64,000 bases of DNA from Novosphingobium sp. 9U. Its GTDB lineage: Bacteria > Pseudomonadota > Alphaproteobacteria > Sphingomonadales > Sphingomonadaceae. Location of the stretch: the NCBI RefSeq assembly GCF_902506425.1, contig NZ_LR732469.1, forward strand, positions 713,085 to 777,084, in the 5' to 3' direction. The notes under the pieces are model-generated. The model was not told the origin of the DNA. It saw nothing but the letters and a program-made list of their open reading frames with translations, and searched no databases. The position numbers and the translations under genes are program-made. Position 1 is the stretch's first letter. The number at the start of each line of letters is the position of its first letter. Of the stretch, positions 8,809 through 16,812 are shown piece by piece.

Positions 8809-9143
8809 GTTTGAAAGTCCCCGGCAATCCGCTTGCTTGTCGGGGTCAGTCTAAAGTTCAGCGGTAAGGCGCGGCATCCGTACATATGCAGAATGGTGGC
8901 GATCGCCGGCGAAACGGAGGGACGATGATCGTCGCCAAGTCGTTGTTCTGGAAAGGCAATGGGCGTCTGCGGTGCGGATCTCGCCTCCGCGCCTGATTGC
9001 CTCGACCGCGGAGGTATAAGGAGCGCAGTTTTCGCGGTCTCAGCGAAGATGGCTCGTCGCAAAACCGCAGAACTGGAGCTAACGCTGCGCCCGTTCGCGC
9101 ACCATTGCGCCGCCGGGCTGCGGCGGCTAGGCGCGCAGGCGCA
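8809..9143. other. Divergent intergenic region, no gene seen
   Basis: 335 nt between the secreted-protein gene (minus) and thrC (plus). It contains a 9-bp stem-loop, CCCCGGCAA / TTGTCGGGG (8819-8845, one G-T pair), in the presumed leader of the minus gene. The thrC frame is open back to 8997, but that stretch does not look like a ThrC N-terminus. No convincing promoter was picked out. Confidence 0.5.
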
Positions 9144-10553
9144 ATGGACTACGTCAGCACCAGGGGGAGCGCGCCGGCGCTCGATTTCGAAGGCGCCACG
9201 CTCGCTGGGCTCGCCAGCGACGGCGGCCTCTACGTGCCGCGTGAGTGGCCACGCTTCAGCACCGCCGAGATCGCCGCCATGCGCGGGCTGCCCTATGCGC
9301 AACTGGCCGCTAGGGTGATGCAGCCGTTCGTCGGCAACAGCCTGACGCCGCAGCGCCTGCAGCAGCTATGCGAGGCTGCTTATGGCCGCTTCAGCCACAA
9401 GGCAGTCACGCCGCTGGTCCAGCTCGATGCGCAGCACTGGCTGATGGAGCTGTTCCACGGCCCCACCCTCGCGTTCAAGGACGTGGCGCTACAACTGCTC
9501 GGCCTGCTGTTCGAGGAGTTCCTCAGCCGCTCCGACCGCAACCTTACGATTGTTGGTGCGACATCCGGCGATACCGGCTCGGCCGCGATCGACGCGGTGG
9601 CCGGCCGCGCCAAGGTCGACGTGTTCATGATGCATCCCAAGGGCCGCGTCAGCGACGTGCAGCGCCGCCAGATGACCACCGTGCTCGCGCCCAACGTGCA
9701 CAACCTGGCGCTGGAGGATGCGAGTTTCGACGATTGCCAGGCGATCGTGAAGCGCATGTTCAACGACCGCGCGATGACCGACCGCTATGCCATCGGCGCC
9801 GTGAACTCGATCAATTGGGCGCGGCTGATGGCGCAGGTGGTCTACTACTTCGCCACCGCGCTGCAGCTCGGCGCACCGGAGCGCGAGGTCGCGTTCTCGG
9901 TGCCGACCGGCAACTTCGGCGACGTGTTTGCGGGCTACGTGGCGCAGCAAATGGGCCTGCCGGTCGCAAAGCTGATCGTCGCCACCAACGTCAACGACAT
10001 CCTCCACCGCGCGCTGGCCGATGGCGACTACTCGCAAGGTTCGGTCACGCCTACCGCGGCACCGTCGATGGACATCCAGGTCTCGTCCAACTTCGAGCGC
10101 CTGCTGTTCGACCTCGGCGGCCGAGATGGTGCGGCCCTCGCGGCGCAGATGGGCACCTTCGAAGCCAGCAAGGCGATGCAGCTCACCAATGCCCAGCGGC
10201 AGGGTGCCGCGGCGCTGTTCACCAGCTGCCGCGCCGATGCGGACCAGATGTCGCACGCGATCCGCTGGGCCTGGGAGAACTGCGGCGAGCTGATCGACCC
10301 GCACACTGCCTGCGCGCTCCATGCCGCGCGGATTGCCGGCATCGCTCCTGACGTGCCGGTGGTGACGCTGGCAACCGCGCACCCGGCCAAGTTCCCCGAG
10401 GCGGTCGAGCGCGCCACCGGCCAGCGTCCGGGATTGCCGGCGCGGGTAGGAGACCTGTTCGAACGCGAGGAACGCTGCGCCGCTGTGCCCGGCACTTACG
10501 AAGCGGTGGCGCAGTACGTGGCGGAGCATGCTTCGCCCAAGGCCGATGGCTGA
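9144..10553 (+). CDS. thrC: Threonine synthase
   Basis: ThrC converts O-phospho-L-homoserine to L-threonine with pyridoxal phosphate. About 469 residues starting MDYVSTRGSAPALDFEGATL, typical of the proteobacterial ThrC N-terminus. The PLP-binding Lys lies in FHGPTLAFKDVALQLLG, followed by TIVGATSGDTGSAAI, FSVPTGNFGDVFAGY and VTLATAHPAKFPEAVE. ATG 9144 gives the family N-terminus; the frame is open upstream to 8997 but without homologous character. The stop overlaps the next gene by 8 nt. Confidence 0.96.
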   Translation: MDYVSTRGSAPALDFEGATLAGLASDGGLYVPREWPRFSTAEIAAMRGLPYAQLAARVMQPFVGNSLTPQRLQQLCEAAYGRFSHKAVTPLVQLDAQHWLMELFHGPTLAFKDVALQLLGLLFEEFLSRSDRNLTIVGATSGDTGSAAIDAVAGRAKVDVFMMHPKGRVSDVQRRQMTTVLAPNVHNLALEDASFDDCQAIVKRMFNDRAMTDRYAIGAVNSINWARLMAQVVYYFATALQLGAPEREVAFSVPTGNFGDVFAGYVAQQMGLPVAKLIVATNVNDILHRALADGDYSQGSVTPTAAPSMDIQVSSNFERLLFDLGGRDGAALAAQMGTFEASKAMQLTNAQRQGAAALFTSCRADADQMSHAIRWAWENCGELIDPHTACALHAARIAGIAPDVPVVTLATAHPAKFPEAVERATGQRPGLPARVGDLFEREERCAAVPGTYEAVAQYVAEHASPKADG

Positions 10554-11433
10554 ACTCGCGCGCGATCCGCTGATCCTCGCAGGCGAGGGCTGGGCGGACT
10601 ACGGCCTCATCGATTCGGGCCACGGTCGCAAGTTCGAGCGTTACGGGCCCTACCGCTTCATCCGTCCGGAGCCACAGGCGATGTGGTCGCCGCGCCTGCC
10701 TGAGTGGGATGCGCATGGCGAGTTCGTCCCCGGCTCGGACGAGGATGGCGGCGGCAGGTGGCAGTTCGACAAGCCCGTGCCGCGTGAAGGCTGGCCGCTC
10801 GCCTGGCGCGAGGTCTCTTTCACCGCGCAGTGCACGCCCTTCCGCCACCTGGGGTTCTTCCCGGACATGGCGCCGGTTTGGGACTGGATGCGCGGGCAGC
10901 TGCCGGACGCAGAGGCGAGCACGCTGAACCTGTTCGGCTACACCGGCGTGGGCACGCTGGCGCTCTCCGCCAAGGGGCCGGTCAGCCACGTCGATGCCTC
11001 CAAGAAGTCGGTGGCGCAGGCGCGCGAGAACGCAGCGCTGTCCGGCGTGGCCGAGCGGCCGGTGCGCTGGCTGATCGACGACGCCGCCAAGTTCGCCGCG
11101 CGCGAAGTGCGGCGCGGCAAGCGCTACGATGGCATCATCCTCGACCCGCCCAAGTTCGGCCGGGGACCGACGGGTGAGACCTGGCGCCTGGAGGAAAACC
11201 TGCCGGCGCTGATGGCCGATTGCCGCCGCTTGCTGGATGCGCAAAGCCGGTTCCTGTTCCTAACTGTCTACGCCGTGCGCATGTCCTCGCTGGCGCTGGC
11301 CGGCCTTGTCGCCGAACTCTTCGCCGACTTGCCGGGCACGATCGAACACGGCGACTTGGCGGTCCAGGAAGACGGTGAGGGTGGCCGCCTGCTCCCCACC
11401 GCAATCTTCGCGCGCTGGACCAATCCGAGGTAA
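10546..11433 (+). CDS. Class I SAM-dependent methyltransferase (rRNA-type)
   Basis: A 295-residue Rossmann-fold methyltransferase. The SAM-binding loop reads LNLFGYTGVGTLALSAKG. An acidic end of strand 2 follows (SHVDASKKSVAQARENA), and the catalytic-loop motif DGIILDPPKFGRG is of the DPPx(F/Y) type found in RlmI/RlmL-like RNA methyltransferases. The nucleic-acid target cannot be read from the sequence. The start at 10546 overlaps thrC by 8 nt and has AAGG closely upstream; ATG 10528 is an alternative. Pairing with thrC is a recurrent sphingomonad arrangement with no obvious metabolic link. Confidence 0.88.
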   Translation: MAELARDPLILAGEGWADYGLIDSGHGRKFERYGPYRFIRPEPQAMWSPRLPEWDAHGEFVPGSDEDGGGRWQFDKPVPREGWPLAWREVSFTAQCTPFRHLGFFPDMAPVWDWMRGQLPDAEASTLNLFGYTGVGTLALSAKGPVSHVDASKKSVAQARENAALSGVAERPVRWLIDDAAKFAAREVRRGKRYDGIILDPPKFGRGPTGETWRLEENLPALMADCRRLLDAQSRFLFLTVYAVRMSSLALAGLVAELFADLPGTIEHGDLAVQEDGEGGRLLPTAIFARWTNPR

Positions 11434-11441
11434 GGGCGCCC

Positions 11442-11813
11442 ATGGCCGATTCGCTTATCTTGGAAGTCGCAGACTTCGTCGTCGACGTGCTCACCGGGAT
11501 CTACTCGGAGGAGACCGGCAATCCGCAGCCGCTCAGGATCGGCATCGCGGCGAAGATGAAGCCGATCGATCACTACGCGCCCGACACGCCGCTCAGCGCC
11601 AGCAAGAACTACATGGACCTGAAGTTCGCCGCCGGCGAGGCGCTGCCCGCCGGCGTGCACTTCAAGCTGATCGAGGCGGTCGCGGACCACATCTGCGAGA
11701 CGCTGTTCGTGCAGGACGAGCGTATCGAGGCGGTGACGGTAAAGATCGTCAAGCTGGCCATCGCCGAGGCAGGCGAGGCGATCGGGATTACGCTTACGCG
11801 CGAGCGGCGCTGA
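11442..11813 (+). CDS. folB: Dihydroneopterin aldolase (FolB family)
   Basis: FolB converts 7,8-dihydroneopterin to 6-hydroxymethyl-7,8-dihydropterin in folate synthesis; relatives act as epimerases. The 123-residue tunnelling-fold protein shows a short N-terminal strand, a central DLKFAAGEALPAGVHFKLIEAVADHICETLF, and VKIVKLAIAEAGEAIGITL at the end. The conserved family Glu and Lys can be placed near FKLIE and VKIVK. It lies directly upstream of a short Rossmann-like gene, with stop and start sharing TGATG. Confidence 0.82.
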   Translation: MADSLILEVADFVVDVLTGIYSEETGNPQPLRIGIAAKMKPIDHYAPDTPLSASKNYMDLKFAAGEALPAGVHFKLIEAVADHICETLFVQDERIEAVTVKIVKLAIAEAGEAIGITLTRERR

Positions 11814-12166
11814 TGGCGGTGCCTGCCGGAGTGCTGCGGGTCGGAGCGCTGCCGGACGAGCCGCTTGCCGCCGCCGCGCAGTTTCATGCCGAGGTGCTGC
11901 CGCGCGCACTCGAAACGCTGGCCGGGGGGGCGGACCTTGCGCTTGTGTTCGGCCCGGCAGACCACACCCATCGCGATTGGCGCCTCGGCGTGGTGCGGGG
12001 TCTCGCACGCCAGCACGCGCCCTTGCGGGTCAACGCCGTTGCCGGCGACGATGCCGCTGCGATCGAAGCCGCGCTCGCCTATCTCGCCCAGGCACCCGGA
12101 GTGACCGGACAATCGCTGCCCCTAGATGGAACAGGGGCGGGTGCGATGCTATATCAGGCAAGATGA
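11813..12166 (+). CDS. Short Rossmann-like (SDR-fragment) protein of unknown function
   Basis: A 117-residue ORF translationally coupled to folB (TGATG) and to moaA (ATGA overlap). It has only fragments of a short-chain dehydrogenase pattern: an Asp/Gly-rich LALVFGPADHTHRDWRLGVV and a C-terminal PGVTGQSLPLDGTGAGAML that resembles the SDR ending in which a vDGG segment closes the fold. The glycine-rich nucleotide motif and catalytic YxxxK are absent. It could be a degenerate FolM-like pterin reductase or a partner of FolB. No activity is claimed. Confidence 0.7.
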   Translation: MAVPAGVLRVGALPDEPLAAAAQFHAEVLPRALETLAGGADLALVFGPADHTHRDWRLGVVRGLARQHAPLRVNAVAGDDAAAIEAALAYLAQAPGVTGQSLPLDGTGAGAMLYQAR

Positions 12167-13170
12167 CTTCTTCGCGCGCGCCCTTGGTGGATCAGTTTCA
12201 ACGACGCATCAGCTATTTGCGGCTGTCCGTCACTGACCGCTGCGACTTGCGCTGCGCTTACTGCATGCCCGAGCGGATGACCTTCCTGCCGCGCAAGGAC
12301 GTGCTCAGCCTGGAAGAGCTGCACGACTTGGCGCTCGGCTTCATCGAGCGTGGCATCACCAAGATCCGCCTGACCGGCGGCGAGCCGCTGGTGCGCCGCG
12401 ACATGATGGAGCTGGTGCGCGCGCTTGGCCGCAAGGTGGGTGACGGGCTCGACGAACTGACGCTGACCACCAATGGCACGCGTCTGAGCGAGTTCGCAGA
12501 GGATTTGTACGCGGCGGGCGTGCGGCGGATCAACGTCTCGCTCGACACGCTCGACCGTGCGCGGTTCCAGCAACTGTCGCGCCGCGATTCGCTGCCGCAA
12601 GTGCTCGAGGGGCTTGCTGCGGCGAAGGCGGCAGGGCTGAAGGTCAAGCTCAACACTGTGGCGCTGAAGGGCCTGAACGAGGACGAGATCCCCGACCTGA
12701 TCGCCTGGGCGCACGGCGAGGGCTTCGAGGCGACGCTGATTGAGGTCATGCCGCTGGGCGAAGTCGAGGAGGATCGCTTCGATCACTACCTGTCGCTGCT
12801 TGCCGTGCGGGACACACTGGAACAGCGATGGATGCTCACGCCGTCCGATCACCGCAGCGGAGGCCCGGCGCGCTACTTCGACGTGGCCGAGACCGGCGGG
12901 CGGCTGGGCCTGATCACGCCGCTGACCAACAACTTCTGCGAAGGCTGCAACCGCATCCGCGTGACCGCGACGGGGCAGCTCTATGCTTGCCTGGGCGGTG
13001 CCGAGCAGGTCGATCTGCGCGCCGCGCTGCGCTCTGCCAACCCGCAGGAGGCGCTGGCGGATGGACTCGATTTGGCGATGCGGATCAAGCCGGCGCGCCA
13101 CAACTTCGCCATCGATGCGCGCGGACAAGCGCCGGCGCTGCCGCGGCACATGTCGATGACCGGCGGCTGA
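12163..13170 (+). CDS. moaA: GTP 3',8-cyclase MoaA
   Basis: MoaA is a radical-SAM enzyme that, with MoaC, converts GTP into cyclic pyranopterin monophosphate, the first step of molybdenum-cofactor synthesis. The 335-residue protein has the SAM-cluster motif DRCDLRCAYCMPE near residue 30. It also has GGEPLVRRD, the C-terminal second-cluster cysteines in NNFCEGCNRIRVTATGQLYACLG, and a terminal segment ending SMTGG, where the GG tail is catalytically important. The start overlaps the previous stop by 4 nt. moaD and moaE follow immediately; moaC is not in the window. Confidence 0.97.
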   Translation: MTSSRAPLVDQFQRRISYLRLSVTDRCDLRCAYCMPERMTFLPRKDVLSLEELHDLALGFIERGITKIRLTGGEPLVRRDMMELVRALGRKVGDGLDELTLTTNGTRLSEFAEDLYAAGVRRINVSLDTLDRARFQQLSRRDSLPQVLEGLAAAKAAGLKVKLNTVALKGLNEDEIPDLIAWAHGEGFEATLIEVMPLGEVEEDRFDHYLSLLAVRDTLEQRWMLTPSDHRSGGPARYFDVAETGGRLGLITPLTNNFCEGCNRIRVTATGQLYACLGGAEQVDLRAALRSANPQEALADGLDLAMRIKPARHNFAIDARGQAPALPRHMSMTGG

Positions 13171-13171
13171 C

Positions 13172-13414
13172 ATGTCGCTCAAGCTCGTATTCCTGGGCCG
13201 GCTGGAAGATGCCGCCGGTGCGCCGGAGCTTGCGGTCGACGCGGCTCCCTCGCTTGCGCAAGTCCTGGCCCGGCTCGATCCCGAACTCGCCGCAGCGCTG
13301 GAGGGCGCGCGGGTGAAGCTCGCCGTGAACGGGGTGCTTGTGCAGGATCGCGACGGGCTGGTTCTGGCTGACGGCGACGAATTGGCGTTCCTCCCTCCGG
13401 TCAGCGGCGGCTGA
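13172..13414 (+). CDS. moaD: Molybdopterin synthase sulfur-carrier subunit
   Basis: An 80-residue ubiquitin-like protein beginning MSLKLVFLGRLEDAAG and ending in the diagnostic PPVSGG. The C-terminal GlyGly is adenylated and thiocarboxylated, and donates sulfur to precursor Z within the MoaDE synthase. It begins 1 nt after the moaA stop and ends 1 nt before the moaE start, so the three are surely co-translated. Confidence 0.95.
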   Translation: MSLKLVFLGRLEDAAGAPELAVDAAPSLAQVLARLDPELAAALEGARVKLAVNGVLVQDRDGLVLADGDELAFLPPVSGG

Positions 13415-13415
13415 G

Positions 13416-13871
13416 ATGGCAGCCGACGTTTGCCTGCTGACCGATGCGTTCGATCCCGCGAGCGAGCTGGCCGCCTTCACCAAGGCGCATCCCGCAGCCG
13501 GTGGTATCGCCAGCTTCCTGGGCCAGGTCCGCGCATCGGCGGAGGACAGCGAGGTCGAGGCGCTGGAACTGCGGCACTATGGCCCGCTCACCCTGCCGGC
13601 GATGCGCGATCTGGCCGAGCGGACGCTCGGGCGCTGGACGCTGGAAGGCCTGCTGATCCTGCACCGCAGCGGCGAGATGCAGCCGGGTGACCCGATCGTG
13701 CTCGTCGCGGCCGCGTCACGGCACCGGCGTGAGGCGTTCGCGGCTGCCGAGTTCGCGATGGATCACCTCAAGTCCGAAAGCTGGTTCTGGAAGCGCGAGA
13801 AAGTCGCTGGTGCCTGGCGCTGGATCGAGCCGCGCGAACAGGACTTCGAGGATATCGCGCGCTGGGTCTGA
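13416..13871 (+). CDS. moaE: Molybdopterin synthase catalytic subunit
   Basis: MoaE transfers two sulfurs from MoaD thiocarboxylate to cyclic pyranopterin monophosphate. The 151-residue protein has GGIASFLGQVRA near the N-terminus, LHRSGEMQPGDPIVLVAAAS in the middle, and the catalytic lysine region AMDHLKSESWFWKREKV matching the family. It ends the folB-moaE run of overlapping genes. Confidence 0.95.
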   Translation: MAADVCLLTDAFDPASELAAFTKAHPAAGGIASFLGQVRASAEDSEVEALELRHYGPLTLPAMRDLAERTLGRWTLEGLLILHRSGEMQPGDPIVLVAAASRHRREAFAAAEFAMDHLKSESWFWKREKVAGAWRWIEPREQDFEDIARWV

Positions 13872-13886
13872 GCCGCGCGACGCGCT

Positions 13887-14426
13887 CTATCGTAGGCGTG
13901 CGTCCAAACGGCTGATCACGGCTGTCTCGGCCGAAACCCAGCCGTCTACCTGATCGCGTGCGGCGCCGATGGCGGCTGCGGCAGGGCTCACTTGCTCGGG
14001 ATGCGCGGCGCGCTCGTCGACATAGAGCCCGTCGAGTTCGGCCAGCGCGGTCAGTGCGCCGCTGCGCGAGGTCTGCAGATCGGACAATGCCACTTCGGCG
14101 TTCGTCCAGCCATCGCTGCGAGCGGCTCCTGCGCCAGCCACCGCGCGTTCCGCAGCGGCTTGGCGGCTGGTGAAGCGGCCGTGGGCCTGGCGCGCGACAT
14201 CGACCAGCCCGGCCAGGCGTGTGGTCAGGTCGGCGCTAGCGGGCGGCAAAGTCGGGATCGCATCGGCGCTGCCGGCGGCCGGTGCGCCCGATCCTTGCAC
14301 GCGCTCGACCTGGCGCACCGCGAGCGAAGGATAGTCGGTCGAAGCGGCGCAGCCTCCCAGCAGCACGGCCCCGCCGAAGACAGGAGCGAGAAGAACAGGG
14401 GCGAGACGGGCGCTTGCACGGATCAT
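13887..14426 (-). CDS. Putative outer- or inner-membrane lipoprotein
   Basis: A 179-residue protein with an N-terminal signal ending in the lipobox LLGGC around residue 25, so it is very likely lipidated at that Cys. The rest is Ala-rich and probably helical, with no enzymatic motif. ATG 14426 was chosen because the signal peptide starts there; the frame is open far upstream (to 15092) across rplU, which is not credible. It converges on moaE and diverges from rplU. The function is not recognised. Confidence 0.7.
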   Translation of the reverse strand: MIRASARLAPVLLAPVFGGAVLLGGCAASTDYPSLAVRQVERVQGSGAPAAGSADAIPTLPPASADLTTRLAGLVDVARQAHGRFTSRQAAAERAVAGAGAARSDGWTNAEVALSDLQTSRSGALTALAELDGLYVDERAAHPEQVSPAAAAIGAARDQVDGWVSAETAVISRLDARLR

Positions 14427-14529
14427 GCCAGCGCCATAGCACGGCGGGAACGACGCGCGAGAGGCAATTGCCGTTGAAGCCCGTCGCCCGATGTGTCGCT
14501 CAGCGCATCGGCACCCGCGCACTGCACCG

Positions 14530-14558
14530 TTGACTCGAATCAGGCCTTGGACTAACGG
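14530..14558 (+). promoter_or_regulatory. Sigma-70-type promoter for rplU-rpmA
   Basis: TTGACT (14530-14535) and TAACGG (14553-14558) are separated by 17 nt, giving a leader of about 130 nt before rplU. Called from motif and position. Confidence 0.5.
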
Positions 14559-14575
14559 CACCGTTCTTCCGGTCA

Positions 14576-14613
14576 CCCGTACACGTACGGGCTGTCCGGC
14601 GCGTCGCCCGTAC
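14576..14613 (+). promoter_or_regulatory. Candidate structured leader of rplU with competing hairpins
   Basis: Within the 5' leader, CCCGTAC (14576-14582) can pair perfectly with GTACGGG (14585-14591). The same right arm, GTACGGGC (14585-14592), can instead pair perfectly with GCCCGTAC (14606-14613). Mutually exclusive hairpins in a ribosomal-protein leader suggest autoregulation by L21 or another control point, but this is inferred only from complementarity. Confidence 0.4.
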
Positions 14614-14696
14614 GAGGATGCTGGTTTCAGGATCCGCCGCGGCCGGGGCAGGTTGTTTCGGCCTACGGGCATAGATTGAGATTGGGTAAGGGCACC

Positions 14697-14993
14697 ATGT
14701 TCGCAGTAGTGCGCACGGGCGGCAAGCAGTATCGGGTTGCCGCCGGAGACAAGATCGCGGTCGAGAAGCTGGCGGGTGAAGCCGGCGACAAGATCACGCT
14801 GGGTGACGTTCTGCTCGCGGGCAAGGGCGGCGAAGTCGCGGACGTCGCCGGCGTGACCGTCGCCGCCGAGATCATCGCGCAGGCCAAGAGCGAAAAGGTG
14901 ATCGTGTTCAAGAAGCGCCGTCGCCACAACTATCGTCGCAAGAACGGCCACCGCCAGCAGATGACCCTGCTGCGCATCGTGTCGGTCGGCTAA
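14697..14993 (+). CDS. rplU: 50S ribosomal protein L21
   Basis: L21 is a 23S-rRNA-binding protein of the large subunit. The 98-residue protein begins [20 protein letters not shown] and has the family C-terminal signature [27 protein letters not shown] provides a good ribosome-binding site. It forms the standard rplU-rpmA pair, with a long leader carrying a promoter and possible regulatory hairpins. Confidence 0.98.
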   Translation: MFAVVRTGGKQYRVAAGDKIAVEKLAGEAGDKITLGDVLLAGKGGEVADVAGVTVAAEIIAQAKSEKVIVFKKRRRHNYRRKNGHRQQMTLLRIVSVG

Positions 14994-15021
14994 GCGCCAG
15001 AGAAGTTCGGAGTAGTTCAAG

Positions 15022-15291
15022 ATGGCACATAAGAAAGCAGGCGGCTCCTCGCGCAACGGTCGCGATTCGGCTGGCCGCCGCCTCGGCGTCAAGAAGTTCG
15101 GCGGTCAGGAAGTGATCGGCGGCAACATCATCATTCGTCAGCGCGGCACCCGCGTGTATCCGGGCGTGAACGTGGGCATGGGCAAGGACCACACCCTGTT
15201 CGCTCTGGGTGAGGGACGCGTGCGCTTCCATGACGGCAAGCTCGGCCGCAAGTACGTGTCGGTCGACGCCGTGGCGGAAGCCGCCGAATAA
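15022..15291 (+). CDS. rpmA: 50S ribosomal protein L27
   Basis: L27 reaches into the peptidyl-transferase centre with its N-terminal tail. The 89-residue protein starts [20 protein letters not shown], the universal L27 N-terminus, and contains [16 protein letters not shown]. It lies 28 nt after rplU and is followed by a terminator. Confidence 0.98.
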   Translation: MAHKKAGGSSRNGRDSAGRRLGVKKFGGQEVIGGNIIIRQRGTRVYPGVNVGMGKDHTLFALGEGRVRFHDGKLGRKYVSVDAVAEAAE

Positions 15292-15364
15292 CGGATGGTC
15301 GATGACGGGCCGTCCTTACCGGGATGGCCCTGCCGGGCTTGCCATGCAAGCACCGGCCTTTGAA

Positions 15365-15395
15365 GGGAGAGGGCCATAAGCCCGCTCCCTTTTTT
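15365..15395 (+). terminator. Rho-independent terminator after rpmA
   Basis: GGGAG(A)GGGC pairs with GCCC(G)CTCCC across a CATAA loop, followed by TTTTTT. Confidence 0.85.
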
Positions 15396-15526
15396 CGTGT
15401 CTCCCTTCAGTCACTTGGCACCGTTCGCAAGGATATGCGTTCCCTCGCCGGCGGTGCGTAACGCCCCTGTCATCCACGCCCTCTAGCGGAGCGGCGCGGG
15501 GGACGGACGACTTGGAGACTAGGGCC

Positions 15527-16114
15527 ATGTTCATTCGCAGCGAGCGGCTGTTCCTCCGCCCGGCCTGGCCGGAGGATGCCTCCGACCTTCACGCCGCAAT
15601 CGCCGACGAGCGGGTGGTGCGCAATCTTGCGCGCGTGCGCTGGCCGTACGCGCTGGCGGATGCGGAGGACTTCGTCGGCCGCCCGCAGGATCGCCGCTAT
15701 CCCTCGATGCTCATCACTCTGCCAAGCGCCCGCGGCGCGCGCGTGATCGGCGGCATCGGCCTGCACGAGGATGCGAGCGGCGTCGATGCACCGGCGCATC
15801 TGGGCTACTGGCTCGCTCCCGAAGTCTGGGGGCGGGGTTATGCCACCGAGGCAGCCAGTGCCGTCCTGCGGCTTGCGCGCACTCTGGGTCATCCATGCGT
15901 CGGCGCGCACCACTTCGTCGACAATCCCGCCTCCGGCCGTGTGCTGGAGAAGCTGGGCTTCCGGACGTGTGGTCCGGTCACCGAGCGCTTCAGCCTGGGA
16001 CGCGCCGGCCATGCACCTTCGCGTGGCTATCTGCTGCGCTTTGACAATGCCGGCGATTGCGATGACGATGCGCCGCCCGAAGGCTCGTCCGAGATCCCCA
16101 TGCGCGCGGCCTGA
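15527..16114 (+). CDS. GNAT N-acetyltransferase, RimJ/RimL-like (copy 1)
   Basis: A 195-residue GNAT protein beginning MFIRSERLFLRPAWPED, the RimJ/RimL style in which ERLxLRP opens the fold. The acetyl-CoA region is GYWLAPEVWGRGYATEAASAVL, followed by DNPASGRVLEKLGF. Targets of such enzymes (ribosomal protein N-termini, amino acids, antibiotics) cannot be told apart here. GGAG precedes the ATG by about 9 nt. A clear paralogue lies 120 nt downstream. After rpmA, tandem GNAT genes are common in sphingomonads. Confidence 0.85.
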   Translation: MFIRSERLFLRPAWPEDASDLHAAIADERVVRNLARVRWPYALADAEDFVGRPQDRRYPSMLITLPSARGARVIGGIGLHEDASGVDAPAHLGYWLAPEVWGRGYATEAASAVLRLARTLGHPCVGAHHFVDNPASGRVLEKLGFRTCGPVTERFSLGRAGHAPSRGYLLRFDNAGDCDDDAPPEGSSEIPMRAA

Positions 16115-16233
16115 CGCGCCGGCGAGGCCCCTCACGGACCGGCCTCGCGACGCGCCGATCCGACGCTTTTTGCGTGCAATTGGTGTGTGAAGGAGTCATG
16201 TTTCCTCGGCGGCGTTCGGACGGAGAAAAGAAC

Positions 16234-16791
16234 ATGTTCATCCGCACAGAGAGGTTGTTTCTGAGACCGGGCTGGCCCGAAGACATGGGCGAGCTGCTCG
16301 ATGTCCTTGGCGAGGATGCAATGGTGCGCAGCATCGGCGTCTCCGCTCTGCCGCGATCGGCAAGCGCGCTGCGCGAGTACATTGCTCGTCCGCGAGACAG
16401 GCTGCTCCCGCACTTCTTCATCAACTTGCGCGACGATGCCGGCGCCAGGTTGATCGGCGGGATCGGACTCGGCCAATCGGGCGGCGACGTTGAACTGGGC
16501 TATTGGATCGCACGCCAGCACCGTGGTCGAGGCTACGCGGCCGAGGCGGTGAAGGCCGTGCTCGCCGAGGCGCGCATGCTCGGCCATCGCGAGATCGTCG
16601 CCCTGCATTTTGCGGACAACGAGGCGTCGGCGAAGGTGCTGCAGAGCTCCGGTTTCAAGCCGACGGGTGAGACTCGCGCGCGTTTCAGCGTCGGGCGTGG
16701 CGCAGAGGGGCAGGCGCGGCTCTACGTGGCGACGCTGGCGGACAAGCTGTTCGACATGCTGGGGGTCGGCCCACAGCGCGCCGCTGCTTGA
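16234..16791 (+). CDS. GNAT N-acetyltransferase, RimJ/RimL-like (copy 2)
   Basis: A 185-residue paralogue of the previous gene. Both begin MFIR(S/T)ERLFLRP(A/G)WPED, share GAR(V/L)IGGIGL, the acetyl-CoA segment GYWIARQHRGRGYAAEAVKAVL and DNEASAKVLQSSGF. ATG 16234 matches the start of copy 1 and has GGAG upstream; ATG 16198 is also in frame with AAGGAG but only 2 nt spacing. Probably a tandem duplication followed by divergence. Confidence 0.83.
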   Translation: MFIRTERLFLRPGWPEDMGELLDVLGEDAMVRSIGVSALPRSASALREYIARPRDRLLPHFFINLRDDAGARLIGGIGLGQSGGDVELGYWIARQHRGRGYAAEAVKAVLAEARMLGHREIVALHFADNEASAKVLQSSGFKPTGETRARFSVGRGAEGQARLYVATLADKLFDMLGVGPQRAAA

Positions 16792-16812
16792 CGCCAGCGC
16801 CTGACAACGCCG

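Noticed and set aside
8997..9143. 49-residue N-terminal extension of ThrC
   Set aside because: The extension is Arg/Ala-rich and unlike ThrC; MDYVSTRG at 9144 is the family start.
13887..15092. 401-codon reading of the lipoprotein frame
   Set aside because: It would run antisense through rplU and its promoter. The signal peptide with lipobox starts at 14426, which gives a complete normal lipoprotein.
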